In this document: one piece after another, positions 9,361-19,793 of the stretch
How the letters are laid out: the number at the start of each line of letters is the position of its first letter
Numbering within the stretch: position 1 is the stretch's first letter
Source: Flavobacterium xinjiangense
GTDB taxonomy: Bacteria; Bacteroidota; Bacteroidia; Flavobacteriales; Flavobacteriaceae
Assembly: GCF_900142885.1 (NCBI RefSeq)
Contig: NZ_FRCL01000001.1
Location: forward strand, 414,311 to 478,310
Direction: 5' to 3'
DNA: 64,000 nucleotides
Notes under the pieces: generated by a model
The model's database searches: none
Seen by the model: only the letters and a program-made list of their open reading frames with translations
What the model was told of the DNA's origin: nothing
Made by a program: the position numbers and the translations under genes

Positions 9361-12300
9361 CTAGGTATTTCTAACTTTAACGTGGTAAATCACATTTGGT
9401 TTTGTTCCAACATGCTCCAATAAATGATACATTCTATCGTCAGCAGCTAATTTAGTTACTTCGGCTTCTTTATCATTTACATCTCCAAATTTCATTGCTC
9501 CAGTAGAACAAGCATTTGAACAGGCCGTTTGGAATTCTCCATCTACGATTACTCTTCCTTCTCTCTTTGCATTTAAAATTGTAGCTTGTGTCATTTGAAT
9601 ACACATAGAACATTTTTCCATAACACCACGAGAACGAACATTAACATCTGGATTTAATACCATACGTCCTAAATCGTCATTCATATGATAATCGAATTCA
9701 CTGTTTTTGTTGTACAAGAACCAGTTAAAACGACGCACTTTATAAGGACAGTTGTTAGCACAGTAACGAGTACCAACACATCTGTTGTAAGCCATTTGAT
9801 TTTGACCTTGACGACCATGTGAAGTTGCAGCAACTGGACAAACAGTCTCACAAGGAGCATGATTACAATGCTGACACATTACCGGTTGGAAAGAAACCTG
9901 AGGATTATCTCCCGCTTTCTCCATTTCATTAAATGTAGATAATGAACTTGATAATCCGGCGATATTTTCTTTTCTTTCGTTATCTCCTGCAAATGTACTT
10001 TCAGAAGAATAATATCTGTCGATACGCAACCAGTGCATATCACGACTTCTTCTAACCTCTGCTTTTCCAACAACTGGAACGTTGTTTTCAGCATGACAAG
10101 CAATTACACAAGCACCACATCCAGTACAAGCATTTAAATCAATAGAAAGATTAAAGTGATGACCTGTAGAACGGTCAAATGAATCCCATAAATCTACTGA
10201 TGTAGCCGCCACTTCTTTGTGGTCTAAAGATACCATTGGTTGTTCGTTCCAAAATTCAGCATCTTTAGTATTGAATATCTCTAAAGTAGTTTCTTTAATA
10301 ATATCACCTCTACCCATCAATGTTTTTTGACCTTGAACACAAGCAAATTCGTGTTCTCCATCCGCTTTAGCTAATGATACAGATTGCACATCGTTAAAGC
10401 CTTTATATAATGAGTAAGCATTTAAACCTACTTGCATTTCTTCTTTTAAGGCTGCTCTACGTCCATAACCCAAAGCTAAACCTACAGTTCCAACAGCTTG
10501 TCCTGGCTGAACAATTACTGGAACATTTTCTAATTTCAAACCATCAACCGTTGTAATAGTAGCATAACTACCATTCAAACCACCATTTGCAACAATCTCA
10601 TTAGACAATCCTAATTTTTTAGCATCGGCATTCGAAACAGTAACATAATTATCCCAAGAAACTCTTGTGATTGGATCCGGTAACTCTTGTAACCAAGGGT
10701 TATTCGCTTGTTGTCCATCACCCAAACCTGTTTTAGTATACAATACTAATTCAAAAGCCTGTGCAGGTTTTGCTTGAGCCAATGCATTAGCGGCAGCAGA
10801 ATAATCAGCTGAACCACCAGACACAGATGATACCACACCAACATAAACACCGTCATGCAACACTTTATTCCAAGTAGAACCCGAAACGATTGTTGAAGCA
10901 TTTGCTTTTACAAAATCGTAGTAAGAACCAGTAAGTCCATTCAAAGACATTAAAATTTCTTGAAATTGCTTAGTGTTAAATAAAGGACGAATTGTTGGTT
11001 GAGTAATACTGTATGAACCTTTTGTTAAAGTTAAATCACCCCAAGACTCTAAATAATGTGGAGCAGGAGCTGCAATTGTAGAAAGTAAAGCAGTCTCATC
11101 CTCTTTCAAAGAGAAAGTAACAGATGTTTTTACTTTTTTAAGTGCTTCAACAAATATTTTACTATCTGCTAAAGTATAAACAGGGTTAACACCACTCATA
11201 ATTAAAGTATGAACGCTTCCAGCTTTCATATCATTGATTAATTGAGCAACTTTTTCGTTAGAACCTTTTCTAATTTGTCTTGTTCCTGAAGTAGTGAAAG
11301 CTTCACTAGCCAAAACTTGATTGATAGCTAAAACTAATAACTGTGCATTCTTATCTTGAATCCCAGAAACCAAAACTCCTTTAGAACCTGCAGCTTTTAA
11401 CTGTTGAGCCGCTTTAGTTACTTCAGCTTTTAATTTACTATCTAAATTTACTGTCGCAGATGAACCAGTAACGATATTATATATAAGTACTAATGCTTGT
11501 TTTTGATTTGCAGTTGACATTGCAAAACGTTTGTCAGCAGCAGCACCAGATAAAGTCATATTTGATTCTAACTGAAAATGGCGAGACATTTTCCCTGCTT
11601 TAGGTATTCTACCCTTAGCATAACCAGAATCATATCCTCCACCTTGCCAATCCCCAAGAAAATCAGCACCTACCGAAACGATAAGCGATGCTTTTGAAAA
11701 ATCATAATCAACTAACGCTCTTTCTCCATAAACGCTTTCAAAAGCATCTAATGCTTCTGACGAAGAAACTGCATCGTAAACAACATGTTTAGCATTTGGA
11801 TTTTTACCAATAAATTGAGCAATTAATTCTTCTGTAGAAGGACTTGCTAATGTATTAGTCAATAACACTATTTGACCGCCTTTTGCTTTAGCATCAGCAA
11901 TACTAGATTTTAATGCAGAATCAACAGCGGACCAAGTTGAATTTTTACCTTCAATTTTCGGCTCTTTCAAACGCATACTATCATATAATGACAATATCGA
12001 CGCATGAATTCTAGCATTAGCAGCAAATTTTGCTCCCGCAATAGTGTTGTTATCTATTTTAATAGGACGCCCTTCACGTGTCTTCACCAATAAATTAGCA
12101 AAATCGAAACCATCAAAAACAGAAGTTGCATAATAATCAGCTACTCCAGGGATGATTTGTTCTGGTTGTAGTACATAAGGTATTGACTTGTGTACCGGCC
12201 CTTCACAAGCTGCAAGCGTAGCTGCTGCAGTACTAAACCCAACGTACTTTAAAAAGTCACGACGTGATGTTGATGAAGATGACAAAGCATCATTATTTCC

Positions 12301-12417
12301 TAAAAATTCATCAGTAGGAATTTCTTCAACAAATTCGTTATTTTTAAGCGCCTCAACAATAGAACTATTTTCGTCTAGTTCTTCAACACTTTTCCAGTAT
12401 TTTTTGTTTGATGACAT
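9361..12417 (-). CDS. actB: Alternative complex III iron-sulfur subunit ActB (molybdopterin-like plus ferredoxin domains)
   Basis: ActB is the large periplasm-facing subunit of alternative complex III. The N-terminus carries a twin-arginine signal (SRRDFLKYVGF, about residues 52-62) followed by a lipobox-like LAAC, so the folded subunit is exported by Tat. Residues about 70-740 form a molybdopterin-oxidoreductase-like domain that in this family has no molybdenum cofactor. Residues about 750-1018 form a ferredoxin-like domain with four cysteine clusters: CTGCGACVIAC, CQHCNHAPCETVC, CVGTRYCANNC and CSMC with a later CSNAC. These bind one [3Fe-4S] and three [4Fe-4S] clusters in characterised homologues. 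At 1018 residues it has the length expected for the fused form. Confidence 0.95.
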   Translation of the reverse strand: MSSNKKYWKSVEELDENSSIVEALKNNEFVEEIPTDEFLGNNDALSSSSTSRRDFLKYVGFSTAAATLAACEGPVHKSIPYVLQPEQIIPGVADYYATSVFDGFDFANLLVKTREGRPIKIDNNTIAGAKFAANARIHASILSLYDSMRLKEPKIEGKNSTWSAVDSALKSSIADAKAKGGQIVLLTNTLASPSTEELIAQFIGKNPNAKHVVYDAVSSSEALDAFESVYGERALVDYDFSKASLIVSVGADFLGDWQGGGYDSGYAKGRIPKAGKMSRHFQLESNMTLSGAAADKRFAMSTANQKQALVLIYNIVTGSSATVNLDSKLKAEVTKAAQQLKAAGSKGVLVSGIQDKNAQLLVLAINQVLASEAFTTSGTRQIRKGSNEKVAQLINDMKAGSVHTLIMSGVNPVYTLADSKIFVEALKKVKTSVTFSLKEDETALLSTIAAPAPHYLESWGDLTLTKGSYSITQPTIRPLFNTKQFQEILMSLNGLTGSYYDFVKANASTIVSGSTWNKVLHDGVYVGVVSSVSGGSADYSAAANALAQAKPAQAFELVLYTKTGLGDGQQANNPWLQELPDPITRVSWDNYVTVSNADAKKLGLSNEIVANGGLNGSYATITTVDGLKLENVPVIVQPGQAVGTVGLALGYGRRAALKEEMQVGLNAYSLYKGFNDVQSVSLAKADGEHEFACVQGQKTLMGRGDIIKETTLEIFNTKDAEFWNEQPMVSLDHKEVAATSVDLWDSFDRSTGHHFNLSIDLNACTGCGACVIACHAENNVPVVGKAEVRRSRDMHWLRIDRYYSSESTFAGDNERKENIAGLSSSLSTFNEMEKAGDNPQVSFQPVMCQHCNHAPCETVCPVAATSHGRQGQNQMAYNRCVGTRYCANNCPYKVRRFNWFLYNKNSEFDYHMNDDLGRMVLNPDVNVRSRGVMEKCSMCIQMTQATILNAKREGRVIVDGEFQTACSNACSTGAMKFGDVNDKEAEVTKLAADDRMYHLLEHVGTKPNVIYHVKVRNT

Positions 12418-12446
12418 ATATAAATATTAAAATCTTAATAATTTGA

Positions 12447-13781
12447 TTAATAGTGGCATTTACCACATTCTAAACCTCCCATTTGTGCTGCAGTCAATTT
12501 GTCTACACCGTATTTTTTAGAAAGTTCCTCATGAATTTTGGTATAATATTCATTGCCTTCCATCTTAACTTCCGTTTTTCTGTGACAATTAATACACCAA
12601 CCCATTGTAAGAGGAGAAAACTGCTTCATCACTTCATAAGTCTGAACGGGACCATGACAAGTCTGACACTCAATACCCGCAACAGTTACGTGCTGTGAGT
12701 GATTAAAGTAAACGAAATCTGGTAGATTGTGAATACGAATCCATTTTACAGGTTCCGTTTTTCCAGTGTATTTTTGAGTAGATTGATCCCAACCCACTGC
12801 TTTATATAATTTTTGGATCTCACCATCATAAAAAGCTTTAGAATGATCTGGAGTTGCAGTCGTATCAGAAACCTCTGCAATGTTTTTATGACAATTCATA
12901 CAAACATTTAAAGAAGGAATTCCAGAATGCTTACTAACTCTAGCAGAAGAGTGACAATACTTACAACTTATTCCGTTGCTACCAGCATGTATTCTGTGAG
13001 AATAGTGAATTGGCTGAATTGGCTCATAATCTTGATCAACCCCAACTTGCATCAAGAAACCATATACTAGATATGCTCCCGTCAACAGTAAAAATATTGA
13101 AGACACCAAAACTAAAAATTGATTTTTTGCGAATGCTCTCCAAATCGGCATAGTAGGCTCTTTTGGAGCAACCACTATTCCATTTGCTTTTGCTACTTTC
13201 GACAACACTTTATTCACTAAGAATAACATAACTACTAACATAGCCATAACCAATCCTAACGCACCTAGAATAACATTGTTTGATATAGCATTTTCTGGAG
13301 CAGCAGTACCAGGAACTCCAGCAGTTCCCGTAGGAGCAGCGGCAGCTTCCGCTTTTGGCTCTGAAGTATAAGCAATAATATTGTCTATATCAGCATTTGA
13401 TAATTGAGGAAAAGCAGTCATGACAGACTTATTGTTTTCTTCAAATACTTTTACAGCGGCAGCATCACCTGATTTTATCATATCAGAGCTATTGTGAACC
13501 CACTTGTAAATCCAAGCCATTTCATGCTTTGCAGATATACCTCTCAACATAGGCCCTGTTGCTTTAGCATCCAATTTATGACATGCTGCGCAATTTGCAT
13601 TAAAAAGTTCTTTTCCCTTTACAGGGTCACCACCTGACGCAGCAACAGCATCTGCTGGAGCTGGTGTTGCTGCTTCCGGAGCCGCAACTTGTGCAATTGA
13701 TGTTAAGGAGAAAACTAAAGTAAGCCCTAAGCTTAAATATAATTTTCTTGTGATCGAATTATGGTTACCCACCTTTTTCAT
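12447..13781 (-). CDS. actA: Alternative complex III multiheme cytochrome c subunit ActA with extra monoheme domain
   Basis: ActA is the multiheme cytochrome of alternative complex III. The 444-residue protein has an N-terminal signal peptide, a monoheme cytochrome c domain with CAACHK (about residues 58-63), a membrane helix (about residues 168-195), a second helix (about residues 220-245), and then a C-terminal pentaheme part with CKYCHS, CMNCHK, CQTCHG, CINCHR and CGKCHY. The total is six CxxCH motifs, so this is a fusion of the pentaheme subunit with a monoheme domain. It is the first gene of the operon, with a good promoter upstream. The final heme motif lies at the very C-terminus. Confidence 0.94.
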   Translation of the reverse strand: MKKVGNHNSITRKLYLSLGLTLVFSLTSIAQVAAPEAATPAPADAVAASGGDPVKGKELFNANCAACHKLDAKATGPMLRGISAKHEMAWIYKWVHNSSDMIKSGDAAAVKVFEENNKSVMTAFPQLSNADIDNIIAYTSEPKAEAAAAPTGTAGVPGTAAPENAISNNVILGALGLVMAMLVVMLFLVNKVLSKVAKANGIVVAPKEPTMPIWRAFAKNQFLVLVSSIFLLLTGAYLVYGFLMQVGVDQDYEPIQPIHYSHRIHAGSNGISCKYCHSSARVSKHSGIPSLNVCMNCHKNIAEVSDTTATPDHSKAFYDGEIQKLYKAVGWDQSTQKYTGKTEPVKWIRIHNLPDFVYFNHSQHVTVAGIECQTCHGPVQTYEVMKQFSPLTMGWCINCHRKTEVKMEGNEYYTKIHEELSKKYGVDKLTAAQMGGLECGKCHY

Positions 13782-13867
13782 ATAGTATAATGATTATCTA
13801 CTAAAATTGGTACGGTTTTTTCTATTAATACTTTTAGAAAAAACTAATACATTCTTTAAAACTTGCA

Positions 13868-13896
13868 CAAAAATACGACTTAAGAACTATTCACAA
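13868..13896 (-). promoter_or_regulatory. Promoter of the act-cox operon
   Basis: On the minus strand a TTG (13896-13894) is followed after 18 bp by TATTTTTG (13875-13868), the Bacteroidota -33/-7 arrangement. It predicts a 5' leader of about 80 bases before actA. Confidence 0.7.
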
Positions 13897-13972
13897 AACC
13901 TTAAAATAGTCTTAAATTCAATTTATATTAATTCTAAATAATATTTAATATTATGTTTCATTCTATAAATAC

Positions 13973-13980
13973 TATTTTTG
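13973..13980 (+). promoter_or_regulatory. -7 element TATTTTTG before the SPOR gene
   Basis: A perfect TAnnTTTG match ends 18 bp before the ATG at 13999. The -33 region is not clear. It is divergent from the act-cox promoter. Confidence 0.5.
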
Positions 13981-13998
13981 CATAAAAACAATCACATT

Positions 13999-14388
13999 AT
14001 GAGAATTTTAGCTCCCAAACAAGTTATTTTTTACACTCTAAGTTTAATAATTACTTCATCCTGCATACATGCTCAAGACGCGAAAGTTAGAGTAAGTCAA
14101 GACCCTAAATTTGAGCAATTGCTGAATGAAAAGCGAAAATTAAATGTTTCAACCTCTGTGAATGACCGTTATAAAATTCAAATTTTTAGCGGGGACAGCG
14201 AAAATGCAAAAAAGACATTAAGAAGCTTTAAGCAAGAATTTAGTGATATTGATGGAACTATAGTATTTAACACACCTAATTATAAAGTTTGGGTTGGTAA
14301 TTTTAAAACCCGCATTGAAGCGGAACGAAATTTGATTGACATTAGAAAGAAATATAAAAATGTACTCTTGATAAAACCTAGCAAATAA
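13999..14388 (+). CDS. Secreted SPOR-domain protein
   Basis: The 129-residue protein has an N-terminal signal peptide (hydrophobic stretch about residues 8-22, ending near IHAQ). Its C-terminal SPOR domain covers about residues 55-129 (YKIQIFSGD, then YKVWVGNFKTRIEAERNL). SPOR domains bind denuded glycan strands of septal peptidoglycan, so a periplasmic role in cell-wall handling is likely, though not shown. I choose the ATG at 13999 over a TTG at 13978, because the TTG overlaps the -7 element. The gene is monocistronic, with its own terminator, and sits between the respiratory operon and the rimP-nusA-infB operon. Confidence 0.82.
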   Translation: MRILAPKQVIFYTLSLIITSSCIHAQDAKVRVSQDPKFEQLLNEKRKLNVSTSVNDRYKIQIFSGDSENAKKTLRSFKQEFSDIDGTIVFNTPNYKVWVGNFKTRIEAERNLIDIRKKYKNVLLIKPSK

Positions 14389-14434
14389 TCTTGCAATACT
14401 ACTTACTCCAGAAAAGCACTTTAATTATTAAAAA

Positions 14435-14459
14435 AAAGCAACTCATAAAGAGTTGCTTT
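14435..14459 (+). terminator. Terminator after the SPOR gene
   Basis: Perfect 10-bp arms (14435-14444 and 14450-14459) with a 5-base loop are followed by T residues on the plus strand and preceded by A residues, so it could work in both directions. Confidence 0.85.
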
Positions 14460-14474
14460 TTTATTTTAATCCTC

Positions 14475-14585
14475 TTACAAACGATACGTTTCCGTTTTTA
14501 ATTTAAGAAGGTACTCGACAAACTCGATCTTCAAAAAACTACGATAAATGAGAGAGGAAGGATTTTCTTTACAGCAATTTTTCAT
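14475..14585 (-). pseudogene. Possible 36-codon coding remnant
   Basis: A short reading frame from an ATG at 14585 to a TAA at 14475 encodes a 36-residue peptide that looks protein-like (it ends FVEYLLKLKTETYRL). The frame is open further upstream, but a different frame there also reads coherently, as if a longer gene had been broken by a frameshift. I do not recognise a family. It may be chance coding in a repeated intergenic element. The rest of 14461-14760 shows no gene. Confidence 0.2.
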
Positions 14586-14760
14586 TTGCTTTTTGCTATT
14601 CCTGGCCGATCTTCTTTGCTGGCAAAACTTTGCTGTCGCAAATCATAAATCTACTATAGCGTTGTATCACCATGCCCAAACTATCTTGATCAGTTCAACA
14701 CTGGCTCATTTTTCGTGATGCGCACACAACAATTACAACCAGTACTTTTCTTTTAAGATC

Positions 14761-15165
14761 TTAAAAAATCAATAACCCTATTGCAGCACATATCAATGGA
14801 ATAAAAACTAGAGTAAACTGAAATAAACTTTCTAATGAAGTTTGACCTAAAGATTCTTTATCGTTTAGATATTTAGCACTAAAATACATGTTTCGGTTTA
14901 GTTTTCTTAAAATGATTTTGTCAAACTGTTTATAGAGAATCAAAAATAATATCGGACTAAGAGAAATGAGAATTTGAATTTTCTCGTTTTGTGAAAGAAG
15001 CATTTCATATTTCATCATCGATAAAATTAAAATCAATATTGATACAACAGAACTATAATTATAAAATTTTGTACTTCGTAAAATCTTATGTGACCTAGGA
15101 TAGATAAAGGTGGGTATCCAAACAAAGAAAAAGATGATAAACAATATCAAATTTTCAGATTTCAT
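14761..15165 (-). CDS. Small hydrophobic membrane protein of unknown function
   Basis: This 134-residue protein is not recognised. It has about four hydrophobic segments (residues about 5-20, 38-52, 63-78 and 112-134), with positively charged loops such as KQFDKIILRKLNR between the third and fourth, so it is very probably an inner-membrane protein. It is monocistronic and lies between the SPOR gene and a structured repeat. No catalytic motif is visible. A real gene is likely, because the helix and loop pattern is coherent over the whole length. Confidence 0.55.
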   Translation of the reverse strand: MKSENLILFIIFFFVWIPTFIYPRSHKILRSTKFYNYSSVVSILILILSMMKYEMLLSQNEKIQILISLSPILFLILYKQFDKIILRKLNRNMYFSAKYLNDKESLGQTSLESLFQFTLVFIPLICAAIGLLIF

Positions 15166-15331
15166 TTTTTGTTTAGTTTATTTTAACTCATTGCTTCTAA
15201 AAAATAGAGAACACTGTTATGCAATATACTTTTTAAACTCTTATATTAAAACCAAACATAAGCAATTTCCATATAAAATTAAAACAGGCACTCTTAAAAG
15301 AAACTCTCATTAGTGATAACGATCTTTTATT

Positions 15332-15433
15332 CGCGTGAGGGATAGAAGCTAGCTACCCTGTAGCGCGGATAGCCCGACAGCAGCTAGAAAAAAGGGCAAT
15401 GACCGGTAAGTTGCTAGCCCTTTTTTCTAGCTG
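15332..15433. repeat. Structured intergenic repeat, copy 1
   Basis: It begins with GCGTGAGGGATAGAAG, contains GGATAGCCCGA, and carries a perfect 17-bp inverted repeat (15381-15397 and 15417-15433) around a 19-base centre. The first two blocks recur at 60962 and partly at 45069. It is noncoding. No transposase of the repeat-associated type is in the window. The remainder of the 15166-15543 gap holds nothing else recognisable except the infB terminator. Confidence 0.65.
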
Positions 15434-15496
15434 GTGGCACGCCCAAATAAAACCCAAATAACTCTCACTCCTGACAACTGGGTTACCATGAAACAA

Positions 15497-15527
15497 AAAA
15501 AATCCCGATAGCTCGGGATTTTAATTT
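15497..15527 (-). terminator. Terminator of the rimP-nusA-infB operon
   Basis: Arms 15501-15508 and 15513-15520 form an 8-bp stem with a 4-base loop, followed on the minus strand by an A/T-rich tract with T7. It lies just after infB. Confidence 0.85.
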
Positions 15528-15543
15528 TTAATATATTGAAATT

Positions 15544-18426
15544 TTATTTCAATTTCTTTTTAACTGCTACTTCATGGTACGATTCAATAACATCTCTTTC
15601 TTCAATGTCATTGTATCCTTTTACTTGAATACCACAATCGTATCCTTTGGCAACATCTTTCACATCATCTTTGAAACGTTTCAGTGCAAGAAGTTCTCCT
15701 GTGAAAACAACAACACCTTCTCTAATGATTCTCATTTTGGCGTTTTTAACAATTTTACCATCCATAACCATACTTCCAGCAATAGAACCAACTTTAGAAA
15801 TCTTAAATATCTCTCTAATTTCAGCAGTTCCCAGAATTTCTTCTTTCATTTCTGGAGCTAGCATTCCTTCCATTGCATCTTTCAAGTCATCGATAGCTGC
15901 ATAAATAATAGAATAGTAACGGATATCAATTTCTTCTTTGTCTGCCAATTGTCTTGCATTTCCTGCAGGACGAACATTAAATCCGATAATGATCGCATCA
16001 GAAGCAGAAGCCAACATAACGTCAGTCTCTGTAATTGCTCCAACACCTTTATGGATAATATTAATTTGTATTTCTTCAGTAGATAATTTAGAGAACGAAT
16101 CTGACAATGCTTCAACAGAACCATCCACATCTCCTTTAAGGATAATGTTCAATTCTTTAAACTGACCTAATGCAATTCTACGTCCAATTTCATCTAATGT
16201 AATATGTCTTTGTGTACGAACTGATTGTTCACGCATTAATTGAGAACGTTTAGATGCAATTTGTTTTGCTTCTTTTTCATCTTCAAAGATGTTGAACTTA
16301 TCACCAGCAGTTGCTGCACCATCTAAACCAAGAACAGAAACCGGAGTCGAAGGACCTGCAACAGTAACAATATTCCCACGTTCATCATGCATGGCTTTAA
16401 TTTTACCATGATGTTTACCAGCCAACATATAATCTCCAATTTTCAAAGTTCCGTTTTGAACTAATATAGTAGAAACATATCCTTTTCCTTTATCTAAGAA
16501 AGCCTCAACAACAGTTCCCGAAGCCGCTTTATTTGGATTTGATTTCAAATCTAAAAGTTCTGCCTCTAACAATACTTTTTCTAATAATTCTTTCACACCT
16601 GTTCCTACTTTGGCAGAAATATCATGTGATTGAATTTTTCCACCCCAGTCTTCAACAAGTAAATTCATACTTGCTAATCTTTCTTTTACTTTTTCAGGAT
16701 TAGCATTTGGCTTATCAATTTTATTGATAGCAAATATGATAGGAACGCCAGCTGCCTGAGCATGACTAATTGCTTCTTTGGTTTGCGGCATGATGTCATC
16801 ATCAGCTGCAATTACAATAATAGCAATATCTGTAACTTGAGCACCACGCGCACGCATCGCGGTAAACGCTTCGTGACCCGGTGTATCTAAGAATGCGATT
16901 TTTTGTCCGTTATCCAATGTTACTCCGTAGGCACCAATATGTTGTGTAATTCCTCCAGACTCTCCTGCGATTACGTTTTCTTTACGAATGTAATCCAGTA
17001 AAGATGTTTTACCGTGATCGACGTGACCCATTACAGTAACGATAGGTGCTCTAAAGACTAAATCTTCTTCTTTGTCAGCAACCACTTGAATCGCTTCTTC
17101 AATATCAACAGTAATAAACTCAACTTCGTAACCAAATTCATCAGCTACAATAGTCAATGTTTCTGCATCAAGACGTTGATTCATGGTAACCATGATTCCA
17201 AGTGACATACAAGTTCCAATAACTTTAGTAATTGGCACATCCATCATGATTGCAATTTCACCTACAGTAACAAACTCAGTAACTTTAATAGTTTTACTTC
17301 CTTCGTCAATAGCTCTTTGCTCATCATCAGATTTCTGACGGTGCGTATCTCTTTTGTCTCTTCTATATTTAGCTGCTTTAGATTTACCACCTTTTCCTTG
17401 TAGTTTTTCTAAAGTCTCTCTAATTTGATTTTTAACTTCCTCCTCTGTAGGCTCCACTTTTGCAACAATCGCAGGTCTGTTTCCTTTTACGAAACCAGGT
17501 CTTGCACTTCTGTTAGCATTGAAACCTCCACCACCTACATTAGGTGTAATCTTATTAGGATTAGGAGCACCAGGAACTCCCGGTGTTGCAGGCGGTCTTG
17601 GAGCACCCGGTTTAGGAGCAATCCTTTTTCGCTTGTTTTTATTTGCATTAGCTGCAGCCGAACCTGGAGCACCCGGTTTATTCGGAGTGATTTTAGGCTC
17701 TTCTTTTTTCTTTTTCGGTTTGTTGAATTGAGACAAATCAATTATTTGTCCCGTCAAAGTAGTCCCAGAAAGTTTCTGATATTGCGTTGTGATGGTTTCA
17801 TCAACTGGCGCTTCATCCACTTTTTCAACTTTTGCAGGTTCCGAAACAACCTCTTTCACAGGTTCTTTCTTCACTTCTTTTATTCCAACAACAGGCTTAA
17901 CTTCTTTTTTGTCTGAAACAGGTTTTTCTTGCAACGGTGCTTTTGGAGCAGGCGCTTTTTCAACAGCCTCCGTTACAACAGGTTTTTCTTCTGTAACTTT
18001 TACAACAGGAACTTCAATCTTCTCTACCGCTTTTGGAGTTGGTACCGTAACAGGTTTTTTTGGATTAAGATCTATTTTCCCAACTTGCACAGGTCCACTT
18101 ATAACCGCTCTCGCTTTTATAACCTCTTGTTGTTTCAATCGTTCTTCATCCAGCTTACGCTTGTCTTCGATCTCTTTTTCTCGCTCCACACGTAAAGCTT
18201 CCTTTTCTTTTCTTTTCTCTTCCCCTACTTCTTTCGAAGCCTCTTTATTCCCTTTGTCACCAGCAAACTGACCGCACAAGACATTGTATACATCATCAGA
18301 AATTTTTGTGTTTGGATTTGCTTCAATAGCAATTCCCTTATCTTTTAGATAATCCACAGCTCTTTCTAAAGAAATATTCAATTCCCTTAAAACTTTGTTT
18401 ATTCTAATAATTCTCTCTTCAGACAT
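15544..18426 (-). CDS. infB: Translation initiation factor IF-2
   Basis: IF-2 is the GTPase that brings initiator tRNA to the 30S subunit and promotes 50S joining. The 960-residue protein starts with the IF2 N-terminal helical domain ([23 protein letters not shown]). A long low-complexity linker follows (about residues 70-350), first Lys/Glu/Val-rich and then Gly/Pro/Asn-rich. The G domain from about residue 460 has GHVDHGKTS (G1), DTPGHEAF (G3) and NKIDK (G4). Domains II to IV reach the C-terminus. It is the last gene of rimP-nusA-infB, 100 bp after nusA. Confidence 0.97.
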   Translation of the reverse strand: MSEERIIRINKVLRELNISLERAVDYLKDKGIAIEANPNTKISDDVYNVLCGQFAGDKGNKEASKEVGEEKRKEKEALRVEREKEIEDKRKLDEERLKQQEVIKARAVISGPVQVGKIDLNPKKPVTVPTPKAVEKIEVPVVKVTEEKPVVTEAVEKAPAPKAPLQEKPVSDKKEVKPVVGIKEVKKEPVKEVVSEPAKVEKVDEAPVDETITTQYQKLSGTTLTGQIIDLSQFNKPKKKKEEPKITPNKPGAPGSAAANANKNKRKRIAPKPGAPRPPATPGVPGAPNPNKITPNVGGGGFNANRSARPGFVKGNRPAIVAKVEPTEEEVKNQIRETLEKLQGKGGKSKAAKYRRDKRDTHRQKSDDEQRAIDEGSKTIKVTEFVTVGEIAIMMDVPITKVIGTCMSLGIMVTMNQRLDAETLTIVADEFGYEVEFITVDIEEAIQVVADKEEDLVFRAPIVTVMGHVDHGKTSLLDYIRKENVIAGESGGITQHIGAYGVTLDNGQKIAFLDTPGHEAFTAMRARGAQVTDIAIIVIAADDDIMPQTKEAISHAQAAGVPIIFAINKIDKPNANPEKVKERLASMNLLVEDWGGKIQSHDISAKVGTGVKELLEKVLLEAELLDLKSNPNKAASGTVVEAFLDKGKGYVSTILVQNGTLKIGDYMLAGKHHGKIKAMHDERGNIVTVAGPSTPVSVLGLDGAATAGDKFNIFEDEKEAKQIASKRSQLMREQSVRTQRHITLDEIGRRIALGQFKELNIILKGDVDGSVEALSDSFSKLSTEEIQINIIHKGVGAITETDVMLASASDAIIIGFNVRPAGNARQLADKEEIDIRYYSIIYAAIDDLKDAMEGMLAPEMKEEILGTAEIREIFKISKVGSIAGSMVMDGKIVKNAKMRIIREGVVVFTGELLALKRFKDDVKDVAKGYDCGIQVKGYNDIEERDVIESYHEVAVKKKLK

Positions 18427-18526
18427 AAAACCTTTTTATTATTACCTTTTGTTGTGTTTCTTGACTGAACCCTAACTACTTATAGGGAAAATAAAATCAA
18501 GATTTATTTTTTAAAAGAATTCAAGA

Positions 18527-19780
18527 TTAACTCTCGAATTCTTCTTTCAATATTCTCATTACTTCCTGAATTGTTTCCTCTTCAAGATCTGTTCTTCTTA
18601 CTAAATCTTCTACATCTTGTTTCAAAATACTTTTTGCAGTATCTAAACCAATTTTTGCAAATTCTTCAATAACCCAGCTTTCAATTTCATCTGAAAACTC
18701 TGTTAATTCAACATCATCATCATCAGTGGCTGCACCAGCAACATCACCTTCTCTGATAACATCTAATTCATATCCAGTTAACAAACCAGCTAACTTTATG
18801 TTATGCCCACCTCTACCAATTGCTTTAGAAACTTCTTCCAGTTTTAAGAACACTTCTGCTCTTTTTGTTTCTTCATTAATTTTGATAGAAGAAACTTTAG
18901 CCGGACTTAACGCTCTAGTTATAAACAATTGAATATTACTGGTATAATTGATAACATCAATATTTTCATTTCCTAATTCACGAACAATACCGTGAATACG
19001 AGAACCTTTCATACCTACGCATGCTCCAACTGGGTCAATTCTGTCATCATAAGAATCTACGGCTACTTTTGCTTTTTCACCTGGAATTCTTACCACTTTT
19101 TTAACCATAATTAATCCGTCAAAAACTTCAGGAATTTCTTGTTCAAATAATTTTTCTAAAAACTTCTCTGAAGTTCTAGACATAATAATTTGAGGTTTAT
19201 TCCCTTTCAATTCAACACTTTCAATTATACCACGAACATTATCTCCTTTACGGAAAAAGTCAGAAGGTATTTGTTTTTCTTTTGGCAAAATGATTTCATT
19301 TCCTTCATCATCAACCAAAATTACAACTCTTGGACGTACATGATGTACTTCCGCCGTATAAATATCTCCAATTAAATCTTTAAATTGCTTGTAAAGATTC
19401 GTATTATCGTGTTCGTGAATTTTTGAAATTAAGTTTTGGCGCAAAGCTAAAATAGCTCTTCTTCCCAAATCAATTAATTTTACCTCTTCAGAAACTTCTT
19501 CGCCAATTTCAAAATCCGCTTCAATTTTTCTTGCTTCAGTCAAAGTAATCTCTTCGTTTTCAAAATCTAGATCCTCGTCAGCAACGATTACTCTTCTTCT
19601 CCAAATTTCCATATCTCCTTTATCAGGATTTATAATAATATCGAAATTATCATCTGAACCGTATTTTTTCTTCAATGCATTTCTAAATACATCTTCCAAA
19701 ATTGCCATAAGCGTTACACGATCAATAAGTTTATCATCTTTAAACTCTGAGAATGAATCGATTAATGCTAAATTTTCCAT
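18527..19780 (-). CDS. nusA: Transcription elongation/termination factor NusA
   Basis: NusA binds RNA polymerase and nascent RNA and modulates pausing, termination and antitermination. The 417-residue protein has the N-terminal polymerase-binding domain (residues about 1-125), an S1 domain (about 130-200) and two KH domains (about 225-345, including GACVGMKGSRIHGIVRELGNE and AIGRGGHNIKLA). The C-terminus is short and acidic, without the paired acidic repeats of the E. coli protein, as usual outside Proteobacteria. It starts 13 bp after rimP and precedes infB, the widely conserved order. Confidence 0.96.
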   Translation of the reverse strand: MENLALIDSFSEFKDDKLIDRVTLMAILEDVFRNALKKKYGSDDNFDIIINPDKGDMEIWRRRVIVADEDLDFENEEITLTEARKIEADFEIGEEVSEEVKLIDLGRRAILALRQNLISKIHEHDNTNLYKQFKDLIGDIYTAEVHHVRPRVVILVDDEGNEIILPKEKQIPSDFFRKGDNVRGIIESVELKGNKPQIIMSRTSEKFLEKLFEQEIPEVFDGLIMVKKVVRIPGEKAKVAVDSYDDRIDPVGACVGMKGSRIHGIVRELGNENIDVINYTSNIQLFITRALSPAKVSSIKINEETKRAEVFLKLEEVSKAIGRGGHNIKLAGLLTGYELDVIREGDVAGAATDDDDVELTEFSDEIESWVIEEFAKIGLDTAKSILKQDVEDLVRRTDLEEETIQEVMRILKEEFES

Positions 19781-19793
19781 GCGAATTCTTTAA

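Noticed and set aside
9879..10103. A 74-codon minus-strand frame inside actB
   Set aside because: It lies fully inside the strongly supported actB ferredoxin region in another frame and encodes no recognisable protein.
15381..15433. 17-bp inverted repeat considered as an intrinsic terminator for the hypothetical gene or infB
   Set aside because: The loop is 19 bases, there is no following T-tract, and infB already has a better terminator at 15497-15527.
17425..18271. Several long plus-strand frames opposite the infB linker
   Set aside because: They are antisense shadows of the low-complexity Lys/Pro/Val-rich IF-2 linker, with Ser/Phe/Thr-rich translations typical of such shadows.
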